From Candidatus Stahliibacteriota bacterium (lineage in GTDB: Bacteria; Hydrothermota; Tepidihabitantia; B3-TA06), in contig DAOVCF010000010.1 of the NCBI GenBank assembly GCA_030670165.1, forward strand, positions 1 to 23,141: a stretch of DNA of 23,141 bases, written 5' to 3'. The notes below the pieces were generated by a model. That model had not been told where the DNA came from and did no database searches. It worked only from the letters and a program-made list of their open reading frames with translations. Positions within the stretch are counted from its first letter, which is position 1, and every line of letters begins with the position of its first letter. Position numbers and translations under genes: made by a program. This document shows positions 6,951 through 14,750 of the stretch, piece by piece.

Positions 6951-8255
6951 TCAATGATATCGGTAAGATTTCGTACGGATGATTATGCACCCTGGAAGGG
7001 CTTTCTTGAGCCTTGCCACGCCTTCATCGGTCACTTTGGTGTTGGAAAGCTCAAGCCTTTCGAGGGTCTTTATCTTCTCAAGATACGTGATGGCGCTGTC
7101 GGTTATGTGGTATGAGTCCAGACGCAACTGTGAAAGTTTGGTCTCGTCACAAAGGCGGTTCAAGTCAGCGTCTCGCAGGTCAGTGCGATCGAGGTTAAGG
7201 TTGTGCAGTTTAGGAATGCCCCTGAGGCAGGCAAGGACAGTATCGTCTACCGGAAGGATGGATATCTCAAGCTCGGTGAGATCGGTCAGTTTCTGAAGAT
7301 TACACAGAGCCTGTTTGTCAAATCCTTGTTCAGTCCAACCGCCTTGAAGGGTCAGACTGCAAAGAGTAGATATACTGGATATTGAGCGCAGGATTCGGTC
7401 ATCTATGTTAGGCATGGCAAGTTTGAGTTGTCTGAGTTCGGCAAATCGAGGTAGAAGCCGGGCCAGGCGCGGTGATCGTAACTGATAAGAAGCAATATCC
7501 AGCCCCTGAATATTGGCAAGTCTCGAAAAACGTGCGATGTCGTGGTTCGATGGCTCTTCGTCAAAAAACCAAATGTCGTGCATTGGTTTTGATGTAAGGT
7601 AAAGCTTGGGCCTGTCGCGGAAATAGTGTAGCTCTATCCAGCCCCAATAAAGGTTAAAAATATCTTGGCAGAGCTTGGGATAGTCCACGTTGCGGTATGT
7701 CCAGGCCCCAAGACATATTATGAGAAGAAACAGCTCGTCTATCTCACCGGGAAAGATTATAACGTGCGCCGCCTCGAGATTGGGCAGGTGCTTGAAGTAC
7801 CGAACCTCGGATGGGTCGGCGACGACGGTAACAATATCCTCGAGGTCGGGGATATCGCCGTAGTAAACCTCCCAGAGCCTGGCTCCAACCATCTTTCCGT
7901 TCACCCAGAGATACGGACCTGCAATGAAATAGTGTATCGTGTCCTCGCCCTGCCAGGGGTAGTAGAATTTCTCGCGCGCATCCCGCCATTGTGAGGAGGA
8001 ACCGCCCAACTCAACTGCGTCCTCGCCGGGTTCCCAATCGGTAACGTCTATTGTTTTAACTTGCTCCAGGCGCGGATATTCCCAAAAAACACGAGGGTCA
8101 GGTGGCACGGCGTACCAATCCCAAGACAAGCCGAGGTTCACGAGAACCAGCTGCTTGACTTGGCTCGCTTTAGGAGGTGCTTCTGTTTTCTCGACCTCCT
8201 TGTTGCAGCCCAGCGCCGCGAGGGCAAGTATCGCAAAGACAATAAACCTTTTCAT
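6951..8255 (-). CDS. LRR lipoprotein with shared WQGED N-terminal domain
   Basis: The predicted product (434 residues from ATG 8255) is a lipoprotein: MKRFIVFAILALAALGC places the acylated cysteine at 17, followed by NKEVEKTEAPPKASQ. The N-terminal domain contains VTDWEPGEDAV, YPWQGEDTI and YLWVNGKMVG, motifs shared with four neighbours, then a P(D)LEDIVTVV..LPNLEAA segment. The C-terminal half is leucine-rich repeats of about 24 residues (LTDLTELEISILPVDDTVLACL, KTLERLELSNTKVTDEGVARL), ending ALPGCIIIR as in the paralogues. ATG 8255 is chosen because GGAGAG lies at normal distance; GTG 8270 would sit at the predicted transcript start. The HEIME gene follows 105 bp downstream. LRRs suggest protein binding at the envelope; the ligand is unknown. 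Confidence 0.85.
   Translation of the reverse strand: MKRFIVFAILALAALGCNKEVEKTEAPPKASQVKQLVLVNLGLSWDWYAVPPDPRVFWEYPRLEQVKTIDVTDWEPGEDAVELGGSSSQWRDAREKFYYPWQGEDTIHYFIAGPYLWVNGKMVGARLWEVYYGDIPDLEDIVTVVADPSEVRYFKHLPNLEAAHVIIFPGEIDELFLLIICLGAWTYRNVDYPKLCQDIFNLYWGWIELHYFRDRPKLYLTSKPMHDIWFFDEEPSNHDIARFSRLANIQGLDIASYQLRSPRLARLLPRFAELRQLKLAMPNIDDRILRSISSISTLCSLTLQGGWTEQGFDKQALCNLQKLTDLTELEISILPVDDTVLACLRGIPKLHNLNLDRTDLRDADLNRLCDETKLSQLRLDSYHITDSAITYLEKIKTLERLELSNTKVTDEGVARLKKALPGCIIIRTKSYRYH
8030..8218. repeat. Near-identical patch shared with 5264-5452
   Basis: Second member of the repeat pair, inside the 5' part of the 6951-8255 LRR gene. The high identity includes third codon positions, so it is much younger than the divergence of the rest of the two genes. 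Confidence 0.85.
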
Positions 8256-8276
8256 CTTCTCACTCTCCACTGGTTA

Positions 8277-8304
8277 ATTCTAATTACTTTCATGACGAGT
8301 GCAA
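8277..8304 (-). promoter_or_regulatory. Promoter of the 6951-8255 LRR gene, with TCGTCA element
   Basis: On the minus strand TTGCAC (8304-8299), 16 bp and TAGAAT (8282-8277). The -35 box is weak, but is followed by TCGTCA as at the HEIME-gene promoter, and the two share a 25-bp similar block. Confidence 0.5.
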
Positions 8305-8333
8305 TATAAACCTGAAGAATTCCGGGCTAGCGC

Positions 8334-9584
8334 TTACCACGGATGATCCTGCATCCAGACGATCTCGCAACGGGGCAGGGTCTTACGCAGCCGCTCTACG
8401 CCCTCACGGGTTACATGAGGGTTGGGAAGATTGAAAGGGTAATTCCCCACGATAAGCAAGCGGTGAACAAAGAAAGGATCTTCCTTCTCTGAAAAAAGCT
8501 TAAGCCTCCTCAACGATGTAACCTTCTCAAGATGCACCAAACCACTATCGGTGATGTTCCTGCTGTTGCTCAAATCAAGGCTCCGCAGATTGTCAAGATT
8601 CTCCAAATACGCAAGTCCGGTGTCTGTTACGTTAGTATTGATCAAACGCAACACATGAAGATTTTCCAACTCGGAAATATAATGCAGGGCTTTGTCGCCA
8701 ATCGCACGACTGTTTATGTTTAGCTCAGTCAGATTGTTAAGGGCCTTAAGGCGCCTGAAACCCTCCTCTTCAATAGTATCTGACTCAAGAGTCAGTCTTC
8801 TAAGATTTGAGATTCGTGCGATTCGTGAAAAGTCTTTGCTTGTAATTTTTAGCGCGGAGAAAAAGAACTCTCGCAGGCCCCTGGCTAGATAAAGAAAACT
8901 CAAGCCCCAGTTCTCCTTCTCGCAGGGTATCGCCTTTAAAAATTTGAGATTCGGCACCATGGCAAAACCTAGAAAGTCAAGATTGGAGATATCATTATAA
9001 GAAATATAAAGATCAATATCTTTGGCCTTCGGTATCTTCATAAGATTGGAAACGGCCAAAAGGGTAGGGGTCTTGCCCATGTGCAGCGAATAAAAAACAC
9101 CTATAGTGGCGGCATTAGGGTAGCTCTTCAAGCTGTCCAGTTTTATCTGCCCGTCATCAAACAAAGTCACAATGTCATTGGGGGAACCCACTGAATCTGC
9201 TTCATATCTGCAATTGCTTAGTCCAACAAGCCTGCGGTTTATCCACAAGTAACTTCCATCATATGTGTAATAGATGGTATCTTCACCCTGCCAAGTGTAA
9301 GGTATTATGTATGTGACGTCTACACCACTTCTCACAAAAACCAGTGCATCCTTGTCCGGTTCCCAGTCGGTAACGTCAAGCACAATGACATCCGTAGGCC
9401 GAGGCTTGTAATCCTTGGAGATGTAAAGCGTATCCAACAGGGGATATGCCTCACGCACCAGAACCAGCTCTCTAAACTGTCTTGCCTCCTCTGGCACCGG
9501 CGCCTCTTGAACCTCCTTGTTGCAGCCGGGCGCCGCAGCAAGGGCAAGAAGAACGATCGCCGCCGTTTTAAGCATCTTCTTCAT
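8334..9584 (-). CDS. LRR lipoprotein with shared WQGED N-terminal domain
   Basis: The N-terminus is a lipoprotein-type signal ending AAAPGC followed by NKEVQ, like the CNKEVE of its neighbours. The shared N-terminal domain shows LDVTDWEPDKDALVF (about 70-84), TWQGEDTIYY (98-107) and YLWINRRLVG (113-122), then PNDIVTLF and a YPNAATIGVFYSLHMGK segment closely matched in the 9652-10890 gene. From about residue 225 there are LRRs (LNNLTELNINSRAIGDKALHYI, LDNLRSLDLSNSRNITDSGLVHL), closing with EGVERLRKTLPRCEIVW. ATG 9584 is preferred to GTG 9587 because AGGAG lies 6 nt from it. It has its own promoter and no partner HEIME gene. Function is unknown; surface-exposed or periplasmic protein binding is inferred. 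Confidence 0.85.
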   Translation of the reverse strand: MKKMLKTAAIVLLALAAAPGCNKEVQEAPVPEEARQFRELVLVREAYPLLDTLYISKDYKPRPTDVIVLDVTDWEPDKDALVFVRSGVDVTYIIPYTWQGEDTIYYTYDGSYLWINRRLVGLSNCRYEADSVGSPNDIVTLFDDGQIKLDSLKSYPNAATIGVFYSLHMGKTPTLLAVSNLMKIPKAKDIDLYISYNDISNLDFLGFAMVPNLKFLKAIPCEKENWGLSFLYLARGLREFFFSALKITSKDFSRIARISNLRRLTLESDTIEEEGFRRLKALNNLTELNINSRAIGDKALHYISELENLHVLRLINTNVTDTGLAYLENLDNLRSLDLSNSRNITDSGLVHLEKVTSLRRLKLFSEKEDPFFVHRLLIVGNYPFNLPNPHVTREGVERLRKTLPRCEIVWMQDHPW

Positions 9585-9602
9585 CACTGTCTCCTGTAAA
9601 CT

Positions 9603-9630
9603 ATTGTAGGCAACCCAGACGGCTTGTCAA
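9603..9630 (-). promoter_or_regulatory. Promoter of the 8334-9584 LRR gene
   Basis: On the minus strand TTGACA (9630-9625), 16 bp and TACAAT (9608-9603), followed by AGTTT and AGGAG. Nearly the same layout as at 5526-5553. Confidence 0.75.
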
Positions 9631-9651
9631 GCCGCAGCCTGGCAAGATATT

Positions 9652-10890
9652 TTATTGGGGAAGGCTGTCCCAGACAACCACGCAGTGCGGTAAAGCGCGC
9701 CTTAGCCTTGCCACACCTTCCGGGGTAATATCGGGAGAGGGGCCGGTTCGATCCAAGTAACCGTGGAACCTCAGACCCGATACTGTGAGTCTATCAGAGC
9801 TGGACAGATTCAGCATTCTCAGGCTCTGGATTCCCTCCAGATGTCTAAGCCCCTCATCGGTTAAACATGAGCAGTTGACACGCAGATATCTGAGGTACTT
9901 CAGGTTGGTTAGATACCTGAGACTGCTATCCGTTACCCATGAACCGTTCAAATCCAAAACCCTCAGGCAGGGGATCTGGGAGATATATTCCAGACCGGTG
10001 TCGCCGATCCGAAGTGAGGTTAAGTGTAGCTCGGTTAAGCTGGTGAGCCTTGTGAGGTTCGCCAGCCCTTCCTTTTCTATCATGCCTTCGGAACTTTCCA
10101 GGCTCAAACGCCTTAGATTTGGAATGCGAGATATGTCTCTGAGGTTTCGGTTGGTGATGCAGGGCGAATAAAAATTAAGCTCCCTTAATTCTTGCGCCAG
10201 AGCCAGGTACCTTAGACCGCTGGTGGTTGAATCATAGGAATACGCACTCAGGAATTTAAGATTGCCGATCAACGCAAACCATAGGAAGTCAAGGTCAGCA
10301 ATGTCCAGGTAGTGGATGTAAATGCCTATATCCCGCGGAACAAGCATAAGATTAAAAAGGATCAATAGAGTTGGGTATTTCCCCATGTGAGTACTGGAGT
10401 GCAGACCTATCGTGGTGAGATTGGGATATTGCCTGACTTCTTCAAGATCTGGGATAGTTACTACCCCCATTGTAACTATATCTTCGGGGTTCTGAGCCTC
10501 CAGACTGGAATGATAGTTCTCTCTCAAACCCCGCAGCTTGCCGTTTACCCACAAGTATTCGCCGTCATAATAATAGGCTACAGTATCCTCTCCTTGCCGG
10601 AGGTAGGGGATTACAGGATGGACATCCGTCTCGTTAAAGATAAAGACCAATGCATCCTTGTCCTGTTCCCAATCGCTGACATCAATTAATCTGAGGTTCT
10701 CCAGAGGGGGTTTATAACCAGGTGCATAGGAGTTGGGGAGATGAGGCACCCGCCCAACTACCACCCAGCGCGGCTCGGGTTCTTGTTGAGGAGTCGCCTG
10801 CTCGACCTCTTTCTTGCAGTAGAGAGCGACCACAGAAAGAACCGCAAGAAGGAGTCCTACATCTCGTCTGAGGAAATTCCCCATCTTCAT
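9652..10890 (-). CDS. LRR protein with degenerate lipobox, coupled to upstream LRR gene
   Basis: This 412-residue protein has a hydrophobic signal (VGLLLAVLSVVALYC) whose cysteine is followed by KKEVE, matching the CNKEVE of its paralogues, but Tyr stands at the -1 position where lipoprotein signal peptidase normally needs Gly, Ala or Ser. The shared domain has VSDWEQDKDALVF, LRQGEDTVAYYY (Arg for the usual Trp) and YLWVNGKLRG. The LRR half includes LTSLTELHLTSLRIGDTGLEYI and LKYLRYLRVNCSCLTDEGLRHL and ends EGVARLRRALPHCVVVW. Its ATG overlaps the stop of the upstream LRR gene as ATGA (10887-10890), indicating translational coupling; no separate promoter is visible. Confidence 0.85.
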   Translation of the reverse strand: MKMGNFLRRDVGLLLAVLSVVALYCKKEVEQATPQQEPEPRWVVVGRVPHLPNSYAPGYKPPLENLRLIDVSDWEQDKDALVFIFNETDVHPVIPYLRQGEDTVAYYYDGEYLWVNGKLRGLRENYHSSLEAQNPEDIVTMGVVTIPDLEEVRQYPNLTTIGLHSSTHMGKYPTLLILFNLMLVPRDIGIYIHYLDIADLDFLWFALIGNLKFLSAYSYDSTTSGLRYLALAQELRELNFYSPCITNRNLRDISRIPNLRRLSLESSEGMIEKEGLANLTRLTSLTELHLTSLRIGDTGLEYISQIPCLRVLDLNGSWVTDSSLRYLTNLKYLRYLRVNCSCLTDEGLRHLEGIQSLRMLNLSSSDRLTVSGLRFHGYLDRTGPSPDITPEGVARLRRALPHCVVVWDSLPQ

Positions 10891-12440
10891 CGCCCTGTGG
10901 GAGAGATTATGAAGCAGTAGGGGAATGCGTCGTACAACTCCATCACTCCTTGGGAGGAGATTTGGGTGCCGGTTAAATCCAGGTACTGCAGCTGGGTTAG
11001 CGCTTTCAAATAATCTAAGCCTTCGTCAGTGATATGGGCGTTTCTTATAGCCAGGGTCCTCAAATCGGTAAGCCCAGCAAGATGCTTAAGACCGTTATTC
11101 GTGATGTAGACGTCTTCGTCTTCCTCTCCTATCAGACAAGGACAGTTAAGCCACAGATGTCTCAAACCGGAGAGCTTGGCAATGTGAAACAGTCCTTTGT
11201 CATCGACATAGGTGTTCCAGAGGTTAAGGTAGCTTAGCTTTGAGAGTGAGGAGAGGTGTCGTAATCCGGAACCTTTGATATCTGTAGCGGTAAGATCCAA
11301 CTCCCTTAGCTCTCTCAAGCCACTCAGATTAGCCAATCCGGCATTCGTTATATCGGTTCCAGACAGTTCGAGTTTCCGAAGGTTGCGGAGATGTCTGATA
11401 TGAGACAGTCCCTGATTGTTGATGTAATTGCCTGAGATGTCTAATGAAACCAGCTTTTTCAAACCGGAAAGGTGAGCTATCCCTTTAGCGGTGATGTTAC
11501 TGTAAGAGAGAGCGCTCAGATTTAGTTCCCGTAACTCTTTCAGTTTCCCCAAATAAACTAATCCTCTATCTGTAATCCCTTCGTTATAGAACTCAAGACT
11601 CAAGCTTCTGAGATCATTCACGCGCGAAAGCCAGGCAAGACCCTGGTCGGTTATGTAATCACACCCGGATAGATCGAGCCTCTGCAGGGCTCGTAATTTC
11701 TGAAGTTGTTTTAACCCTTCATCAGTAATAAGTGTATAACCCAAATCCAGTTCTCTCAGATCCTTAAGCGCCTTCAGTTTAGCTACCCCTTCATCGGTAA
11801 TCTGGAGGCATCCTATGTCCAACGTTCTGAGCTGCTTCATTTGAACGATATAGTTTAAACCTTCCTCGCTGATCTGACTTGAGCCTACGTCCAGCCAGGT
11901 AAGATTCTTGCAATCCAAGAGGCTTTTAAGCCCCTCATCGGTGATCGGTTCCTGGTGGACATTCAAAGCCTTTAGATTCGGTAGGTTCTTGAGATAGATT
12001 AAATCTTCGTCACTTACATCAATTGCACTGACGACCTCGAGGTTGGAAAATCGCTTCAACTCAGGAAAGTTCTCCCCTCTTCCTATTACTGTGACGACTG
12101 AGGAGTCCTGTTCAAAACTTCCTGAGGGAGGAGAGATGAGATAATTTACCCCTACGACGCGTTCATTCACTCTGGTGTAAATCCCTGATCCGAGATGAAT
12201 AGAGTCCTCCCCTTGCCAAGGGTAGAGTTGATACTGGTTTGGCTTGCCGAATACAATGATGTCCTTGCCTGGTTCCAGACCTGAGACGTAAACTTCCTCG
12301 TCATATCTCTGCCAACCCATCCCGGTAACGATTACGGCCTCAAGGGAAACCGTGGAGTTGCTGCTGTATGAACTCTGGAACAACAGGGCTGAAAACACGA
12401 GCGCTAGAAGCACCCTTGGTTTGATAGTCGGATTCTTCAT
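10887..12440 (-). CDS. Large secreted LRR protein, first gene of a coupled LRR pair
   Basis: The true start is ATG 12440, preceded by AAAGGAGC and a promoter; the frame stays open upstream to 12782, but that stretch is Arg/Ser/Pro-rich antisense of another gene. The 517-residue product has a signal peptide (VLLALVFSALLFQSSYS) without a lipobox cysteine, unlike its paralogues. A shorter version of the shared domain follows: VSGLEPGKDIIVF, YPWQGEDSIHL and NERVVGV. From about residue 130 to the end there are roughly 14 LRRs of the (L..L..L.L..T.ITDEGL..L) type, for example LKDLRELDLGYTLITDEGLKQL. It ends with a cysteine-containing cap (AFPYCFII). The repeats imply a curved protein-binding surface; the partner is unknown. 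Confidence 0.85.
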   Translation of the reverse strand: MKNPTIKPRVLLALVFSALLFQSSYSSNSTVSLEAVIVTGMGWQRYDEEVYVSGLEPGKDIIVFGKPNQYQLYPWQGEDSIHLGSGIYTRVNERVVGVNYLISPPSGSFEQDSSVVTVIGRGENFPELKRFSNLEVVSAIDVSDEDLIYLKNLPNLKALNVHQEPITDEGLKSLLDCKNLTWLDVGSSQISEEGLNYIVQMKQLRTLDIGCLQITDEGVAKLKALKDLRELDLGYTLITDEGLKQLQKLRALQRLDLSGCDYITDQGLAWLSRVNDLRSLSLEFYNEGITDRGLVYLGKLKELRELNLSALSYSNITAKGIAHLSGLKKLVSLDISGNYINNQGLSHIRHLRNLRKLELSGTDITNAGLANLSGLRELRELDLTATDIKGSGLRHLSSLSKLSYLNLWNTYVDDKGLFHIAKLSGLRHLWLNCPCLIGEEDEDVYITNNGLKHLAGLTDLRTLAIRNAHITDEGLDYLKALTQLQYLDLTGTQISSQGVMELYDAFPYCFIISPTGR

Positions 12441-12460
12441 CGCTGCTCCTTTTGTAAACA

Positions 12461-12488
12461 ATCGTAAGCTAGAAAAGCCCGTTGTCAA
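12461..12488 (-). promoter_or_regulatory. Promoter of the coupled LRR pair
   Basis: On the minus strand TTGACA (12488-12483), 16 bp and TACGAT (12466-12461), then AAAGGAGC before ATG 12440. It should drive both 10887-12440 and 9652-10890. Confidence 0.65.
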
Positions 12489-12573
12489 CCCTGGATTGCA
12501 AGCATAAAGAGATATTGCAATCCGCATGTAGAGAGAGGGGGTGCAATGCGTGTGGTATGTGTGAAGGGCAGGG

Positions 12574-13416
12574 CTAGCGGATCTCCACCAGCTGGTAGAG
12601 GCGAACGCTTTGGACGACGTAGGTGGAGGGTGGTTTTTCGCCCTCAGGCACGATGCGCGCGGTGGAGACATAGAAGGAATCGCGCTGCTGGACAGGCAAG
12701 CCCTCCTGCGGCGCGAACCATATGCTTCCCCTGACCTTGCCATGCTCCAGCAGATTCCTGCCCTCGCTTTCATAGGGAACAAACGACTCGCCCTGATAGT
12801 CTATCCTCAGGCAAAGGTACGATCCAACCCTTTCCCACCCCTTGACATCAAACTGGTTCTCTGCAGTGATTACCCGGTCATCGAGCACCACCTTGGTTTC
12901 CTGAACCCATGTCTCGCCCGGTTTGAGTTCGCGGTCAGGATAGGTTGGTTGGGTCTGCTCAAAGTACTGCTTGCGGTACTCGCGGCGTTCCCTGCTCTGG
13001 ATGGAACGGGGAGCCGAACCTGTACCGACCTCGGACATCCCGTAGAGCCTGCCGTCGGGGGCCATGCTGTATGTAACGATAGTGGGTTCGAACTCTTCTC
13101 CCTCCCTGATAAGGTTGATAGCCTCGCGTATCTGGAATGCGGAGTCGGGCCCGATTCCAAGCACGCTCATCTCGGTCTCGATCAGGTTTCCAAACTCACC
13201 GCCGCGTTCCCCCTTTTCCCAGCCCTCGATTCTCCAATTGCCTGCAACCTCACTGCGGTAGACGTAGGTTTTGCCCGGCTCAAGCTTCCAGCGCAGCTTC
13301 GCAGGTCTGCGCTCACAGGATGTGGTGAAGAAAACCGCAACCGTCAGCAGACCTATCAAGGCCAGCCCATTCAACGACCTTCGTAACGGCACAGACCTGA
13401 CGAAAGCAGAACTCAC
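12574..13416 (-). CDS. Lipoprotein of unknown function in the ECF sigma operon
   Basis: The 280-residue product begins with a hydrophobic signal (LNGLALIGLLTVAVFFTTSC) ending in a plausible lipobox cysteine. The mature part has two similar pieces, LRWKLEPGKTYVYRSE near the start and RELKPGETWVQETKVVLDDR near residue 165, a pattern seen in secreted beta-rich proteins of unknown function, plus GSIWFAPQEGLPVQQRDSFYV. It starts at GTG 13416, which overlaps the stop of the anti-sigma gene (GTGA), so it is the third coupled gene of the operon. Its place suggests it works with the sigma/anti-sigma pair, for instance as an envelope sensor or effector, but that is inference from context. Confidence 0.75.
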   Translation of the reverse strand: MSSAFVRSVPLRRSLNGLALIGLLTVAVFFTTSCERRPAKLRWKLEPGKTYVYRSEVAGNWRIEGWEKGERGGEFGNLIETEMSVLGIGPDSAFQIREAINLIREGEEFEPTIVTYSMAPDGRLYGMSEVGTGSAPRSIQSRERREYRKQYFEQTQPTYPDRELKPGETWVQETKVVLDDRVITAENQFDVKGWERVGSYLCLRIDYQGESFVPYESEGRNLLEHGKVRGSIWFAPQEGLPVQQRDSFYVSTARIVPEGEKPPSTYVVQSVRLYQLVEIR

Positions 13417-13937
13417 AGTCCCTCCATCCTCTGCCAGGCCGCGGCACGCTCCGATGGGGTGGGTTGGCCCAGGGAAAGGTTGGCAAGTTCAAGCGAGATG
13501 CTCTGCTCGGAATCTTCTTCGAGGATCGCTGGAGGAGCGGCTGGGAGATTTGTGAAGTAGGATGCATCATGCGTTGTCAATGCCGGTGCGAAGAAAGAAC
13601 GAGCAAGAAGGAACAGGGATACAGCCGCGGCAGCGGCCATAGCACCTGCACCGGCTAAAGCCCAGCGAAGCCAAAGCCTGGGACGGCGCTGACGGCGTTG
13701 GACTAACTCGGCCTGTACGCGGGGCCAGATGCGCTCCCAGTAGCCGGGACCGACCTCAAGACGCAGACCCTGTCGCATAACACGGTTGAGACCGATCTCC
13801 TGTTCCAGCAGTTTACGGCACCTCTCACACGAACGCAGATGCCTCTGAACAGCCTCTTCTTCCCATCCCTTTAGCGCTCCAGCAAGATAGGGTGCGAGGG
13901 CCTCTCCCACTTCCTCACACCTCATTTGCCTTGCCAT
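13413..13937 (-). CDS. Zinc-finger anti-sigma factor, single membrane span
   Basis: The 174-residue protein has the anti-sigma zinc-finger (zf-HC2/ZAS) signature: C7, then H33-x3-C37-x2-C40 in RHLRSCERCRKLL. A basic stretch (RRQRRPRLWLR) precedes one transmembrane helix of Ala/Leu/Val (about residues 93-114), and the rest would be outside the cytoplasm. Such proteins hold the partner sigma factor at the membrane until a signal arrives. ATG 13937 is chosen because GAGGAC precedes it and it follows the sigma stop by 22 bp; TTG 13976 would give a longer form overlapping the sigma gene. It ends in a GTGA overlap with the lipoprotein gene. Confidence 0.85.
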   Translation of the reverse strand: MARQMRCEEVGEALAPYLAGALKGWEEEAVQRHLRSCERCRKLLEQEIGLNRVMRQGLRLEVGPGYWERIWPRVQAELVQRRQRRPRLWLRWALAGAGAMAAAAAVSLFLLARSFFAPALTTHDASYFTNLPAAPPAILEEDSEQSISLELANLSLGQPTPSERAAAWQRMEGL

Positions 13938-13959
13938 CTTGTCCTCATCTGCGTGTCTT

Positions 13960-14610
13960 CTATCCCTTGCGAACAAATCCTGCCTCCAAATCGCGTAACC
14001 GCGGGCCTAAAAGCTTCTGCAGCCGTTTGCGTGCCCGGTGCAGATGCGTCCTGACGGTCACCTCTTCGCACCCAAGCACCTCTGCAATCTCCGCATAGCT
14101 CAAACCTTCCGTAACGGAAAGCACTACCACGCGCCTCTGCCTGAAAGAAAGCTGCCTTAAAGCCCACTGGATCAAAGCGGCAAGCTCCTTGCGTTCCGCA
14201 CTCTTCTGGGGCGTTTGACCGTCCTCAAGCGCCAGCGTCTCCGCTGCGCCCAACTCTTCAAGGGAAACGGTCGGGCGCCTCTTTGCACGACGCAGTCGGT
14301 CTATGCACTCATTCGTGACGCTGCGCGCCAGATAGGTCTTCAGGGCTTTAGCCCGACGCAATCTGCCCGCTTTCTCAAAGAACCTGATGAAGACCTGCTG
14401 CAACGCGTCATCCGCCTCGCCATGGTCTCCCAAGAACTTGTAGGAGATGCTGTAAAGCAGGCGTTGATAACGCTCCACGATGGCGCGGCATGCCTGAAAA
14501 TCTCCAGCGCGAACACCTGCCAGGAGATCCGCATCGGACGGCAATTCCTCCTGCCCAGCCGCAGCCTCCATCTTATTATTAGACGAACCGTTTCTGGACT
14601 CTGTTGACAT
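13960..14610 (-). CDS. ECF-type RNA polymerase sigma factor
   Basis: This protein directs RNA polymerase to specific promoters. Region 2 is seen in LLYSISYKFLGDHGEADDALQQVFIRFF and the following LKTYLARSVTNECIDRLRR; region 4 is LRQLSFRQRRVVVLSVTEGLSYAEIAEVL followed by VRTHLHRARKRLQ, the -35-binding helix-turn-helix. The linker lacks region 3, as in extracytoplasmic-function sigma factors. I use ATG 14610 (216 residues, only a weak GGGG upstream); GTG 14685 is in frame and lies one base after the predicted transcript start, so a leaderless longer form is possible. It is followed by its anti-sigma gene. Target genes are unknown. Confidence 0.9.
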   Translation of the reverse strand: MSTESRNGSSNNKMEAAAGQEELPSDADLLAGVRAGDFQACRAIVERYQRLLYSISYKFLGDHGEADDALQQVFIRFFEKAGRLRRAKALKTYLARSVTNECIDRLRRAKRRPTVSLEELGAAETLALEDGQTPQKSAERKELAALIQWALRQLSFRQRRVVVLSVTEGLSYAEIAEVLGCEEVTVRTHLHRARKRLQKLLGPRLRDLEAGFVRKG

Positions 14611-14692
14611 GGAAAAATAACCCCGGGAATCAAGGGCATTTTGAGCCGCTGTCTTAGGCGAGCCAAGCAGGGTGCATTCCTTCACGATAACG

Positions 14693-14721
14693 ATTGTAAG
14701 TCGGATTCAACCTCAAGTCAA
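14693..14721 (-). promoter_or_regulatory. Promoter of the ECF sigma operon
   Basis: On the minus strand TTGACT (14721-14716), a 17-bp spacer and TACAAT (14698-14693). It looks like a housekeeping-type promoter, so simple autoregulation by the ECF factor is not required. The repeat array at 14751-14803 lies directly upstream. Confidence 0.65.
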
Positions 14722-14750
14722 GGTTTGAATGCAATTCGTCGCAAAAAAGC

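Noticed and set aside
12441..12782. N-terminal extension of the large LRR protein (114 more residues)
   Set aside because: The extension is Arg/Ser/Pro-rich, lies antisense to the ECF-operon lipoprotein gene, and the promoter and ribosome site are just upstream of ATG 12440.
12610..13386. 258-residue plus-strand open frame
   Set aside because: It is antisense to the lipoprotein gene at 12574-13416, has no ribosome site and shows no domain-like pattern.
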